Source: Gp6-AA45 sp035652075 (GTDB taxonomy: Bacteria; Acidobacteriota; Vicinamibacteria; Vicinamibacterales; CAVVIG01). Taken from it: a DNA stretch of 64,000 bases. Where the stretch lies: positions 24,879 through 88,878 of the forward strand of contig DASREL010000107.1 in the NCBI GenBank assembly GCA_035652075.1, read 5' to 3'. The translations under genes were made by a program, and so were the position numbers. Shown piece after piece: positions 1-8,012 of this stretch. Numbering within the stretch: position 1 is the first letter of the stretch; each line of letters starts with the position of its first letter. The notes beneath the pieces are model-generated. The model was not told where the DNA came from, made no database searches, and saw only the letters and a list, made by a program, of their open reading frames with translations.

Positions 1-171
1 CTCGGTCCGATCTACTTCGGCGGCGTCGCGATCGTCGCCGCGCTGCTGGTGTACGAGCAGTCGCTCGTCAGCGCCGAGGATCTCTCGCAGGTCAAACGGG
101 CGTTCGATCTGAACGGCTACGTCGGCATCCTCTACTTGCTCGTCCTCGTCGTCGCGTTATATGCACGATGA
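1..171 (+). CDS. ubiA: 4-hydroxybenzoate polyprenyltransferase family (UbiA-like), C-terminal end
   Basis: Only the last 56 codons are present; the 5' part lies outside the window. UbiA-type enzymes are integral membrane prenyltransferases that attach a polyprenyl chain to an aromatic ring in quinone synthesis. The visible end contains a membrane segment, then a YEQSLVSAEDLSQVKRAFD stretch followed by LNGYVGILYLLVL, which resembles the last loop and helix of UbiA/MenA proteins. The TGA overlaps the ubiE start by 11 bases, so the two quinone genes are probably co-translated. Whether the substrate is 4-hydroxybenzoate or a menaquinone-pathway precursor cannot be told from this fragment. Confidence 0.75.
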   Translation, partial: LGPIYFGGVAIVAALLVYEQSLVSAEDLSQVKRAFDLNGYVGILYLLVLVVALYAR

Positions 172-883
172 CGGCACCGACGTCTCGAAGACGCCGGCGC
201 GCATCGCGGGGATGTTCGATGCGATCGCCGGCCGCTACGACTTCCTCAATCATTTTCTGAGCGGAGGGATCGATCGCCGCTGGCGCGCCCGCGCGATCCG
301 GTCGCTCGCGTTGACCGGGCGCGAAACGGTTCTCGACGTCTGCACCGGCACTGGCGACCTGGCGATCGAGGCGATGCAGGCGGCGCCGTCGGCCGCCCGG
401 GTCGTCGGCGTCGATTTCGCCGGCGCCATGCTCGCGATTGGTCACGACAAATTGCGGCGTGCTGGCGCCGTGGAGCGCATCACGTTACTGCGCGGCGATG
501 CGATGCGCATCCCGTTGGCCGATCGATCGGTCGACGGCGTCACCGTCGGTTTTGGCATTCGCAACGTGGCCGATGTGCCGGCGGCGTGCCGCGAGATGTT
601 GCGCGTGTTGAAACCGGGTGGACGGATCGCGATTCTCGAATTTGCCGTGCCGACGACGCCGGTGTTCCGCGACGTGTTCGGGTGGTACATGCATACCGTG
701 TTGCCACGACTCGGACGTGCGATTTCGCGACACCAGGGCGCATACAAATACTTGCAAGCGTCGATCGACGCGTGGCTCACTCCTGCTGAGTTCGTGACAA
801 TTCTTCGACAATCTGGATTTGTCGAGATTCATGCAGTCCCACTGACCCTTGGCGCCGTCTTTCTTTATGAGGCTCGACGGTAA
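161..883 (+). CDS. ubiE: Demethylmenaquinone / ubiquinone C-methyltransferase UbiE (MenG)
   Basis: This 240-residue SAM-dependent methyltransferase carries out the final ring C-methylation of menaquinone (MenG) or a ubiquinone intermediate. The family signature YDFLNHFLSGGIDRRWR is at about residues 26-42, SAM motif I (VLDVCTGTGDLA) at about 57-68, and the second UbiE signature GFGIRNVADVP with the following MLRVLKPGGR at about 130-156. Length matches the family (about 240-250). It overlaps the ubiA-like gene by 11 bases. Acidobacteria mostly use menaquinone, so MenG is the likelier role; that choice is inference. The ATG start is supported by the length fit. Confidence 0.93.
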   Translation: MHDDGTDVSKTPARIAGMFDAIAGRYDFLNHFLSGGIDRRWRARAIRSLALTGRETVLDVCTGTGDLAIEAMQAAPSAARVVGVDFAGAMLAIGHDKLRRAGAVERITLLRGDAMRIPLADRSVDGVTVGFGIRNVADVPAACREMLRVLKPGGRIAILEFAVPTTPVFRDVFGWYMHTVLPRLGRAISRHQGAYKYLQASIDAWLTPAEFVTILRQSGFVEIHAVPLTLGAVFLYEARR

Positions 884-913
884 TCCGACTGCTATACTGC
901 TTGTAACTCCTTC

Positions 914-1888
914 ATGTATTTCGATTTCGAGGATTATCACCCCGACATAGCCGTCGTCGGGCGCGCACTGACGCGGCTGGAAGTCGTCCTGCTGACGATC
1001 ATCTTCCATCTGCTGGTGGTGATTGCGATTCTCCTCGCGCCGCGCTACTTTCCGGAACTGTTCGTACCCGCTGAGAGGCCGACACAACTCGCGCTCGCGC
1101 CGCAGCAGGATCACACGCAGTTCGTGTTCGTGGCGCCGCGTATCGAACGACCAGTACCGAAGCCGCCGCCGAATGCGGAGCCGTCGGACCTGAACCGCGA
1201 AGCGCGGACGCCATTCAAAGCGCCGACTCCGCAGAATCCGCTGCCATTCAATCGCGGCAATTCACCGGAGCGCGTGGATGCGCCTGCGGAGCGGCCGCAG
1301 GTCGCGAGGGGACAGGGACCGCAGCCGGAACCGCAGCAGATGGCGCGCAACAGTCAACCGAATCAGCCGCAAATCGACAGTTCGGTGCCGCGCATGTCGG
1401 AGTCGAGCAGCTCGCTGCAGTTGCCGTCGAATCGATCGACGCAGCCGTCGAACACCAACGGCCGATCGGCGACGCCAGGCGGAAATCTCGGCGATGCGCT
1501 GCGCAACCTGCAGCGATACGTGCAGAACGAGCAGTTCGAGAATCCTGGCGGCGGCGGTCAGTTCGGTCCTGAGATCCAGTTCGATACGAAGGGCGTCGAG
1601 TTCGGACCGTGGATTCGACGCTTCATCGCGCAGGTCAAGCGCAACTGGTTCATCCCGTACGCCGCGATGTCGCAGCGGGGCCACGTGGTGATCTCGTTCA
1701 ACATTCACAAAGACGGCTCGATCACCGATCTGAACGTGGTCGGTCCGTCAGGGATCGATGCGTTCAACAGCGCCGCGTTCGGTGCGTTGTCCGGCTCGAA
1801 CCCGACGCAGCCGCTGCCGCCGGAATATCCGGCCGACAAAGCCTTCTTCACGGTCACCTTCTACTACAACGAACAACCACCACGGTGA
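914..1888 (+). CDS. TonB-like energy transducer
   Basis: The 324-residue protein has the classic TonB layout: a short cytoplasmic N-terminus, one membrane anchor at about residues 23-42 (VVLLTIIFHLLVVIAILLA), a long Pro/Gln/Asn-rich periplasmic spacer (about 60-190), and a C-terminal TonB-like domain (about 225-324) with WIRRFIAQVKRNWFIP and HVVISFNIHKDGSITDL. TonB proteins pass inner-membrane proton-motive energy to outer-membrane receptors; one such receptor is encoded at 30637-33558. No exbB or exbD is nearby, so it may share a distant motor. A TATACT box at 893-898 could be its -10. The ATG at 914 sits directly before the anchor. Confidence 0.85.
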   Translation: MYFDFEDYHPDIAVVGRALTRLEVVLLTIIFHLLVVIAILLAPRYFPELFVPAERPTQLALAPQQDHTQFVFVAPRIERPVPKPPPNAEPSDLNREARTPFKAPTPQNPLPFNRGNSPERVDAPAERPQVARGQGPQPEPQQMARNSQPNQPQIDSSVPRMSESSSSLQLPSNRSTQPSNTNGRSATPGGNLGDALRNLQRYVQNEQFENPGGGGQFGPEIQFDTKGVEFGPWIRRFIAQVKRNWFIPYAAMSQRGHVVISFNIHKDGSITDLNVVGPSGIDAFNSAAFGALSGSNPTQPLPPEYPADKAFFTVTFYYNEQPPR

Positions 1889-1962
1889 CGCGCAGCCAGC
1901 GGCTCGGGTTGCTGATCCTCGCGATCGCGTTCGTCCTGTACGTGCTGATCCGTGTCCACTAA
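1885..1962 (+). CDS. 25-residue single-pass membrane peptide
   Basis: A GTG codon overlaps the TGA of the TonB-like gene (GTGA) and opens a 25-codon frame that ends inside the first codons of miaA. The product is a basic start (TRSQR) followed by one hydrophobic stretch LGLLILAIAFVLYVLIRVH that can span the membrane once. The GTGA overlap upstream and 11-base overlap with miaA downstream are the same coupling used by the recognised genes here, which is the main argument that it is real. I do not recognise a family and assign no function. Chance occurrence of a short open frame remains possible. Confidence 0.5.
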   Translation: MTRSQRLGLLILAIAFVLYVLIRVH

Positions 1963-2884
1963 GCGGCTGGTCGCCGTCCTCGGTCCGACGGCGACGGGGA
2001 AGAGCGCGCTGGGCATCGCGCTCGCGCAGAAGTACGACGGCGAGATCATCAACTGCGATTCGACGGCCGTGTATCGCGGGTTCGATATCGGCACCGACAA
2101 GGTCCTGCCGCAGGATCGCCACGGCATTCCGCATCACCTGATCGACATCGTCGATCCGACCGAGGACTACACCGCGGCGCAGTTTGCGCGCGACGCGGCG
2201 GCGGTGATTCGCGAACTGCACGCGCGTGGCACGCTGCCGATCCTCGTTGGCGGCACCGGGTTCTATTTTCGTGCGCTGACGCGCGGGCTGTTTCCCGGTC
2301 CCGGCCGCAACGCCGAACTGCGCGAGCGCCTCGAAGGGATTGCGGCGCGGCGCGGCGTCGAGTTTCTGCATCGCATGCTCGCGCGCGTCGATCGCGAGTC
2401 CGCGGTCCGCATCCAGTCGCGCGATCTGAAGCGCATCGTTCGCGCGCTCGAAGTGTTCTTCCTCACCGGCGCGCCGCTGACCTCGCACTTCGCACTGACC
2501 GCGTCACCGATTCCGGATGTCGATGTGATCGCGATCGGCCTGACGATGCCGGCGGCCGTCATTTCCGAGCGGGTGACGCGTCGCGTCGACGTGCAGTTCG
2601 AGCGCGGGTTGCTCGACGAGATACGGACACTGCTCGCGCGTGGGATTCCGGAGAGCGCACGTCCGTTTGGTGGCCTGGTGTATCGGCAGGCGCTCGAGCA
2701 CCTGCACGGTGTGCGGGACGCTGCGGCCACGCGCGCGCTCATCGCGCAGGAGAACCGCCGGTATGCTCGGCGGCAGTTGATCTGGTTTCGCAAAGAGCCT
2801 AACCTAACGTGGTTCGACGGTCCCGGCGATTCGCCGTCCACCATCGCGGCCGTCACGCGCTTCATCGATGAACGCACAAGCTAA
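1952..2884 (+). CDS. miaA: tRNA dimethylallyltransferase MiaA
   Basis: This 310-residue enzyme transfers a dimethylallyl group to N6 of A37 in tRNAs reading UNN codons. The P-loop GPTATGKSALG is at about residues 11-21, the conserved NCDSTAVYRGFDIGTDK at 34-50, and DLKRIVRALEVF near 155 plus FGGLVYRQ near 240 match the family. The C-terminal RRYARRQLIWFRKEPNLTWF is the usual MiaA tRNA-binding end. The start is a GTG overlapping the 25-residue peptide gene; its end overlaps hfq by 17 bases. The miaA-hfq order is common to many bacteria, which supports both calls. Confidence 0.96.
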   Translation: MSTKRLVAVLGPTATGKSALGIALAQKYDGEIINCDSTAVYRGFDIGTDKVLPQDRHGIPHHLIDIVDPTEDYTAAQFARDAAAVIRELHARGTLPILVGGTGFYFRALTRGLFPGPGRNAELRERLEGIAARRGVEFLHRMLARVDRESAVRIQSRDLKRIVRALEVFFLTGAPLTSHFALTASPIPDVDVIAIGLTMPAAVISERVTRRVDVQFERGLLDEIRTLLARGIPESARPFGGLVYRQALEHLHGVRDAAATRALIAQENRRYARRQLIWFRKEPNLTWFDGPGDSPSTIAAVTRFIDERTS

Positions 2885-3098
2885 CATCCAGGACGTTTTC
2901 CTCAACTACGTGCGGCGCGAGAAGCTGACCGTCACCGTCCGGATGATGGACGGTCACGAGCTCGAGGGGCGCATCAAGAACTTCGATCGCTTCGCGGTCG
3001 TGCTCGAAACGCAGGGCACCGATCAGATGATCTTCAAGCACGCCATCGCCGGCATCAAAACACCGAAGCCGGTCGCCAACTACTTTTCCCACTCCTAG
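2868..3098 (+). CDS. hfq: RNA chaperone Hfq
   Basis: A 76-residue Sm-like protein. The Sm1 part includes NIQDVFLNYVRREKLTVTVR with the conserved Gln at residue 8, and the Sm2 part has the hallmark KHAIAGIK, close to the YKHAIS motif that lines the proximal RNA-binding face. Hfq forms a ring hexamer that pairs small RNAs with mRNAs. It has almost no C-terminal tail beyond the Sm core (ending PVANYFSHS). Placement just after miaA is the classical arrangement. The TAG stop shares its G with the deoB GTG start. Confidence 0.96.
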   Translation: MNAQANIQDVFLNYVRREKLTVTVRMMDGHELEGRIKNFDRFAVVLETQGTDQMIFKHAIAGIKTPKPVANYFSHS

Positions 3099-4276
3099 TG
3101 TTCACGCGCGCCATCGTCATCGTCATGGACAGCGTCGGCATCGGCGAGTTGCCGGATGCGGCGGACTACGGAGATCAGGGCAGCAACACGGTCGCCAACA
3201 TCGACCGTCGCGTCCCGCTGAGGGTCCCAACCCTCCGCGCGCTGGGGTTAGACCAAATCGTCAGACTGAACAGTCTGACTAAGAAGTCTGACCAAATAGT
3301 CAGACTTCCCGCGTTCGGGAAGATGGCGGAGGCGTCGGCAGGGAAAGATTCGGTCACTGGACATTGGGAGATGATGGGAATTGTCCTGGACAAGGCATTT
3401 CCGACATTCCCTGACGGGTTTTCGAACGACGTGTTGGAAGAATTTGCCCGCCAGACGGGACGCGGTGTCCTCGGCAACAAGGCCGCTTCGGGGACCGCAA
3501 TCATCGACGAGCTCGGTCCCGAGCACATGCGGACCGGCAAGCTGATTGTCTACACGTCGGCCGACAGCGTCTTCCAAATCGCCGCGCACGAGGACATCGT
3601 GCCCGTCCCCGAGCTGTATCGCGCCTGCGAAGTCGCCTACCGCATCGTCGGCGAAGGCCTCGGGGTGGGCCGCGTCATCGCGCGACCCTTCGTCGGCGCG
3701 CCGGGCAGCTTCAAGCGGACCGCGAATCGTCACGATTACGCGCTGCCGCCGTCGGGCGAAACGTTTCTGGACCGCGCGAAGGCCGCCGGCATCCCGGTCG
3801 TCGCGATCGGCAAGATCGAGGATCTCTTCGCGGGACGCGGGATCACGAAGGCGATCCACACGAAGAGCGACGATGACGGGATGGACAACGTCGAGCGCCA
3901 GATGGCGGAGCTGGACCGCGGGTTCATCTTCACGAACCTGGTCGACTTCGACACGCAGTACGGCCACCGCAACGACACCGAAGGCTACGCGCGCAACCTC
4001 GAACGCTTCGACGCGCGGCTCGCCGCGATCCTGCCGCGCCTGCGCCAGGACGATCTCCTCATCGTGACCGCGGACCACGGGAACGATCCGACGACGCCGA
4101 GCACCGATCACGCGCGCGAGTATGTGCCGCTGCTCGTCACCGGCACGCGCGTGCGCGAGAATGTCGACCTCGGTATTCGCCGCACCTTCGCCGACGTCGC
4201 GCAGACGCTGGCCGAGAACTTCGGCGTCGGCCGTCTTGCGAACGGCACCAGCTTCCTCAGTACAATCAGCGCGTGA
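3098..4276 (+). CDS. deoB: Phosphopentomutase DeoB
   Basis: The 392-residue cytosolic enzyme interconverts (deoxy)ribose 1- and 5-phosphates in nucleoside salvage and belongs to the alkaline phosphatase superfamily. Metal-site motifs are visible: VMDSVGIGELPDA at the N-terminus (Asp11), GKDSVTGHWEMMG near residue 87, VDFDTQYGHRND, and TADHGNDP near the end. Start is a GTG overlapping the hfq stop (TAGTG). Oddity: residues about 52-70 (DQIVRLNSLTKKSDQIVRL) are encoded by a short palindromic repeat with four copies of an 8-mer, probably an in-frame insertion in a surface region (separate entry). Confidence 0.95.
   Translation: MFTRAIVIVMDSVGIGELPDAADYGDQGSNTVANIDRRVPLRVPTLRALGLDQIVRLNSLTKKSDQIVRLPAFGKMAEASAGKDSVTGHWEMMGIVLDKAFPTFPDGFSNDVLEEFARQTGRGVLGNKAASGTAIIDELGPEHMRTGKLIVYTSADSVFQIAAHEDIVPVPELYRACEVAYRIVGEGLGVGRVIARPFVGAPGSFKRTANRHDYALPPSGETFLDRAKAAGIPVVAIGKIEDLFAGRGITKAIHTKSDDDGMDNVERQMAELDRGFIFTNLVDFDTQYGHRNDTEGYARNLERFDARLAAILPRLRQDDLLIVTADHGNDPTTPSTDHAREYVPLLVTGTRVRENVDLGIRRTFADVAQTLAENFGVGRLANGTSFLSTISA
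3251..3306. repeat. GTCAGACT palindromic element inside deoB
   Basis: Four copies of one 8-mer form two adjacent hairpins: GTCAGACT (3260-3267) pairs with AGTCTGAC (3272-3279), and AGTCTGAC (3285-3292) pairs with GTCAGACT (3299-3306). The flanking 17-mer GACCAAATCGTCAGACT (3251-3267) recurs at 3290-3306 with one mismatch. The element keeps the deoB frame open. Confidence 0.85.
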
Positions 4277-5310
4277 CGCTCCGCGAACAACTCGAGCAGC
4301 GCGAGCGCGAGATCCTTGCGCCGCAGGCCGCGAAGAGCGCCAACTCCAAAGGCCGCCTGCGCGAGGAGCGCGAAGACGACGTTCGCCCGGCGTTTCAGCG
4401 GGACCGGGATCGCATCATCCACTGCAAAGCGTTTCGGCGGCTGAAACACAAGACCCAGGTGTTCTTCGCGCCGACCGGTGACCATTACCGCACGCGCCTG
4501 ACGCACACGCTCGAGGTCTCGCAGATCGCGCGCACGATCGCGAAGGTGCTGCGCCTGCACGAGGAACTGACCGAGGCGATCGCGCTCGGCCACGATCTGG
4601 GCCACACGCCGTTCGGCCACGCGGGCGAGCGCGTCATCGACGGGCTGATGCCCGGCGGGTTCAATCACTACGAGCAGAGCCTGCGGATCGTCGACAAGCT
4701 GGAGAACGACGGTCAGGGCTTGAACCTGACGTGGGAAGTGCGCGACGGGATCGCGAAACACTCGAAGGGGAAGTCGGGCGCGCCCGTCGGCATGCCGCCC
4801 CATCTGCGATCGAGCACGATCGAAGGCCAGATCATGCGCGTCGCGGATCTGATCGGCTACGTCAATCACGACATCGACGACGCGACGCGGGCCGGCCTGC
4901 TGAATCCGGACGATCTCCCGCGCGAGCACATCACGGTGCTCGGCCACACGGCGTCCGCGCGCATCGGCACGCTCGTCACCGACGTCGTCACCGAAACGCT
5001 CAAAGGCGGGCTGACCGAAATCCGCATGAGCGACACGGTGCTCGCGGCGGTGCTCGGGCTGCGCAGTTTTCTGTTCGAAGCGGTCTACGAAAACACGATC
5101 GCGACGGCGGAGTTCAAGAAGGCCACCGGCATCCTGTCCGGGCTGTGGGAAAAGGTCCGCGAGCGCCCCACCGAGTTCCTCGACGAGCGCACGATCGACG
5201 CCGAGGGGCTCGACTGCGCGACCCGGGATTTCATTGCCGGGATGACCGACCGCTACGCGGTCCGGCTCTACGAGCAGCTGTTCATTCCGAAGCCCTGGGC
5301 GATTGATTAA
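4273..5310 (+). CDS. dgt: Deoxyguanosinetriphosphate triphosphohydrolase-like HD protein
   Basis: A 345-residue HD-superfamily protein that removes triphosphate from dNTPs. Key metal-binding motifs are in place: RDRDRIIHCKAFRRLKHKTQVF, then TRLTHTLEVSQIARTIA (first His), then ALGHDLGHTPFGHAGE (the HD pair). The length fits the shorter type-2 dGTPase-like group rather than the 500-residue E. coli enzyme. The GTG start overlaps the deoB TGA, so it sits beside another nucleotide-salvage gene. Exact nucleotide preference is not predictable here. Confidence 0.92.
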   Translation: MTLREQLEQREREILAPQAAKSANSKGRLREEREDDVRPAFQRDRDRIIHCKAFRRLKHKTQVFFAPTGDHYRTRLTHTLEVSQIARTIAKVLRLHEELTEAIALGHDLGHTPFGHAGERVIDGLMPGGFNHYEQSLRIVDKLENDGQGLNLTWEVRDGIAKHSKGKSGAPVGMPPHLRSSTIEGQIMRVADLIGYVNHDIDDATRAGLLNPDDLPREHITVLGHTASARIGTLVTDVVTETLKGGLTEIRMSDTVLAAVLGLRSFLFEAVYENTIATAEFKKATGILSGLWEKVRERPTEFLDERTIDAEGLDCATRDFIAGMTDRYAVRLYEQLFIPKPWAID

Positions 5311-5328
5311 GGTATACTCAATGGTTTG

Positions 5329-5847
5329 ATGCTATTGGACTTAAGCCGGATACGGACGGCCCACGAGCGGTATGACAAGTCGTACCCCGTGGATGCCTTC
5401 GCGCGCGACACCGAGGCCTTTCGCGTCGTCGAACCGGTGACCCTGGGTTTCGACATTTTCAAGGACAAGGACCAGTTCCACCTCGTTGGCGACGTCAAGA
5501 CGACGCTCGAACTGCCGTGCAGCCGGTGTCTCGAGGCGTTCCAATGGCCGGTGGACGCGCATTTCGATCTGCGGTACCAGCCGAAGTCGGCACACACCGG
5601 CGAAGGCGAAAATGAAATCGAAGAAGACGATCTGACGACGGCGTTTTACGAGAACGAGGAGATCGACCTCGGACAGCTGATGAGCGAGCAGTTCTACCTC
5701 TCGCTGCCGATGAAGCCGCTCTGCACGGAACAGTGCCGCGGCCTGTGCCCGGAGTGCGGCACGAACTTGAACCGCGACACGTGCGACTGCAAACGCACCT
5801 GGGACGATCCACGTCTCGCGGCGCTGCGTGAATTGAAGAGGAATTAA
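5329..5847 (+). CDS. DUF177 (YceD-like) protein
   Basis: The protein is 172 residues from the ATG at 5329 (a TTG one codon earlier is also possible). DUF177 proteins are widespread, precede rpmF, and the E. coli member YceD is linked to 23S rRNA accumulation. The sequence shows the core LELPCSRCLEAFQWPVDAHFDL around residues 63-84 and a C-terminal Cys cluster CTEQCRGLCPECGTNLNRD plus CDC that could bind zinc. It is followed after 2 bases by rpmF. A TATACT box at 5313-5318 lies so close to the start that the mRNA may have little or no leader. Confidence 0.9.
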   Translation: MLLDLSRIRTAHERYDKSYPVDAFARDTEAFRVVEPVTLGFDIFKDKDQFHLVGDVKTTLELPCSRCLEAFQWPVDAHFDLRYQPKSAHTGEGENEIEEDDLTTAFYENEEIDLGQLMSEQFYLSLPMKPLCTEQCRGLCPECGTNLNRDTCDCKRTWDDPRLAALRELKRN

Positions 5848-5849
5848 CG

Positions 5850-6032
5850 ATGCCGAATCCAAAACGACGACACTCGAAGACGCGGACGGCCAAGCGCCGC
5901 ACGCACGACGCGCTGAAGCCGGTCGGCCTCAGCGAATGTCCACATTGCCACGAGCCGAAACCGCCGCACCGCGTCTGCTCGAACTGCGGCTATTACCGCG
6001 GCCGTCAGGCGCGCGCGGTCGACGAGGAATAG
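5850..6032 (+). CDS. rpmF: 50S ribosomal protein L32
   Basis: A 60-residue ribosomal protein beginning MPNPKRRHSKTRTAKRR, the typical L32 start, followed by the four-Cys zinc form CPHCHEPKPPHRVCSNCGYYRGRQ. The presence of all four Cys marks the zinc-containing (C+) version. It lies in the conserved DUF177-rpmF-plsX order, only 2 bases after DUF177. Confidence 0.97.
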   Translation: MPNPKRRHSKTRTAKRRTHDALKPVGLSECPHCHEPKPPHRVCSNCGYYRGRQARAVDEE

Positions 6033-6040
6033 ATCGCTAG

Positions 6041-7051
6041 ATGATCTGGATCGCCGTTGACGCGATGGGCGGCGACTACGCGCCGCAGAACATCGTCGAC
6101 GGCGCGCTCGCCGCGGCGCGACACTTCGATCTCGGTGTCACGCTCGTGGGACCTCCGGCCGCGATCGAGCCCGAGCTCGCGCGGCACCTCGACGTCGATC
6201 CCCAGCGCATTCGACTCGTCGACGCAGCCGACGTCGTCGCGATGGACGACTCGCCGGTGGCAGCGCTGCGTCGGAAACCGCAGGCGACGATCAAGGTCGC
6301 CGCGTCGCTCGTGCAGAGCGGCGAGGCGGCGGCGCTCGTCAGCGCGGGACACACCGGCGCGACGGTGATGGCGGCGCACGCCGCGTTCGGGATGCTGCCG
6401 GGAGTCGATCGGCCGGCGCTGGCGGCGACGATTCCGACGCGCGGCGGCTCGGCGATCCTGCTCGACGTCGGCGCGAGCGTCGAATGCCGCCCGCATCACT
6501 TGCTGCAGTTCGCGGTGATGGGCAACGTCTACGCGAAAGTGATTTTCGGCACCGAGCATCCTCGCGTCGGGCTGCTGTCGATCGGCGAGGAAGCGACGAA
6601 GGGCAACGAGCTGACGCGCGAAGCGCACCGGTTGCTGAAAGGTGCACCGCTGACGTTCATCGGCAACGTCGAAGCGCGCGATGTTTACAGCGGGACGGCC
6701 GACGTCATCATCGCCGACGGCTTCACCGGCAACATCGCGCTGAAGATCAGCGAAGGGCTCGTCGAGACGATGGAGACGCTGCTTGGCGAAGAGTTGTCGA
6801 GCACGGTGACGACGATGGTCGGTTCGATGTTGACGCGGCGGGCGATGCGGCGCTTCAAACGGCGCGTCGATTACTCGGAATACGGCGGCGCACCGCTCCT
6901 CGGTGTCGCCGGCGTGACGATCGTCGGCCATGGACGGTCGAGCGCGAAAGCCGTCCGCAACGCGATCGCGATGGCGTATCGCTTTGCCTCCCAAAACTTC
7001 ATTCAGCGCGTCGAGCAGACGATCGCCGCGGCCGCCATCCATCAATCGTGA
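6041..7051 (+). CDS. plsX: Phosphate acyltransferase PlsX
   Basis: The 336-residue enzyme makes acyl-phosphate from acyl-ACP for phospholipid synthesis. Family motifs: AVDAMGGDYAP at the N-terminus, LVSAGHTGATVMAA near residue 105, GLLSIGEEATKGNEL near 180, and ADVIIADGFTGNIALKISEG near 225. It follows rpmF by 8 bases and overlaps fabD by GTGA. In many bacteria fabH comes next, but here plsX runs straight into fabD. Confidence 0.96.
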   Translation: MIWIAVDAMGGDYAPQNIVDGALAAARHFDLGVTLVGPPAAIEPELARHLDVDPQRIRLVDAADVVAMDDSPVAALRRKPQATIKVAASLVQSGEAAALVSAGHTGATVMAAHAAFGMLPGVDRPALAATIPTRGGSAILLDVGASVECRPHHLLQFAVMGNVYAKVIFGTEHPRVGLLSIGEEATKGNELTREAHRLLKGAPLTFIGNVEARDVYSGTADVIIADGFTGNIALKISEGLVETMETLLGEELSSTVTTMVGSMLTRRAMRRFKRRVDYSEYGGAPLLGVAGVTIVGHGRSSAKAVRNAIAMAYRFASQNFIQRVEQTIAAAAIHQS

Positions 7052-7986
7052 TCGCATTCATTTTTCCGGGACAAGGCGCGCAGAAGGTCGGCATGGGCAA
7101 AGCGCTCGCCGATGCGTTCCCGATCTGCATGCAGACGTTCGACGAAGCGGACGCGGCGCTCGGCGAGTCGCTCAGCGGGACGATCTTCAACGGGCCAGAG
7201 GATCGGCTGACGCTGACCGAAAACACGCAGCCGGCGATCCTCGCCGTCAGCACGGCGGCGTGCCGGCTGCTCGCGTCGAAAGGCATCACGCCCGCTTTCG
7301 TCGCCGGCCATAGCCTCGGCGAGTACTCGGCGAACGTCGCCGCCGGCACGTTCGCGTTCGCCGACGCGTTGAAATTGGTGCGCAACCGCGGACGCTATAT
7401 GCAGGAAGCGGTGCCGGTGGGCACGGGGGCGATGGCCGCCATTCTCGGCCTGGACGCCGACACGGTCGCCCAGGCGTGTGCGGACGCGGCGGACGGCGAG
7501 GTCGTCAGCGCGGCGAACTTGAACGGCGGCGGGCAGATCGCGATCGCGGGTGCGACCGAGGCCGTGAAGCGTGCCGGCGAACGCGCGAAAGCGCTTGGCG
7601 CCAAGCGCGTGATTCCGCTGCAAGTCAGCGCCCCGTTCCACTGCGCGCTGATGAAGCCGGCGCAGGATCGTCTCGAACCGGAATTGCGCGCGCTGCGCGT
7701 GGCGGACCCGCGCGTGCCGATCGTGGCCAACGTGGACGCCGAGCCGAAGCGCGGTGCCCGTGCGGCGATTGACGCGCTGGTTCGTCAGGTATCGGCGCCG
7801 GTGCGCTGGGAAGACGTCGTGCAACGTCTTGCGAAAGAAGGCGTCACAACGTATGTTGAGGTAGGTCCTGGTGCAGTGTTGAGCGGTCTGGTCCGCAAGA
7901 TCCACCGCGATGCGACCGTGGTCAACTTCGGCAGCCCGGACGATCTCGAGGCGGTTGAGAGGACGCTTGGCGGGTCGCTCGGCTAA
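7048..7986 (+). CDS. fabD: Malonyl-CoA:ACP transacylase FabD
   Basis: The 312-residue enzyme loads malonyl from CoA onto ACP. N-terminal IAFIFPGQGAQKVGMGKAL, the nucleophile motif GHSLGEY with Ser at about residue 89, and VSAPFHCALM with the catalytic His around 197 are all present. I chose the GTG at 7048 because it overlaps the plsX TGA and starts exactly at the family's usual first residues; a longer upstream reading has no family support. The stop lies inside a REP-like hairpin (7977-8000). Confidence 0.95.
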   Translation: MIAFIFPGQGAQKVGMGKALADAFPICMQTFDEADAALGESLSGTIFNGPEDRLTLTENTQPAILAVSTAACRLLASKGITPAFVAGHSLGEYSANVAAGTFAFADALKLVRNRGRYMQEAVPVGTGAMAAILGLDADTVAQACADAADGEVVSAANLNGGGQIAIAGATEAVKRAGERAKALGAKRVIPLQVSAPFHCALMKPAQDRLEPELRALRVADPRVPIVANVDAEPKRGARAAIDALVRQVSAPVRWEDVVQRLAKEGVTTYVEVGPGAVLSGLVRKIHRDATVVNFGSPDDLEAVERTLGGSLG

Positions 7987-8000
7987 AGCCCTCGCGCGAC
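7977..8000. repeat. REP-like hairpin, diverged copy
   Basis: CTCGGCTAAAGCCCTCGCGC followed by GAC resembles the copies at 28523 and 40679: a short GGCT/AGCC stem with a purine loop, then a CGCGCnAC tail. The fabD stop codon is in the loop. The tail has GAC instead of TAC. Confidence 0.5.
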
Positions 8001-8012
8001 ATCATTGCGACA

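Noticed and set aside
5311..5330. ATG at 5321 as start of the DUF177 gene
   Set aside because: It reads MV then stop (ATG GTT TGA); the frame begins at ATG 5329.
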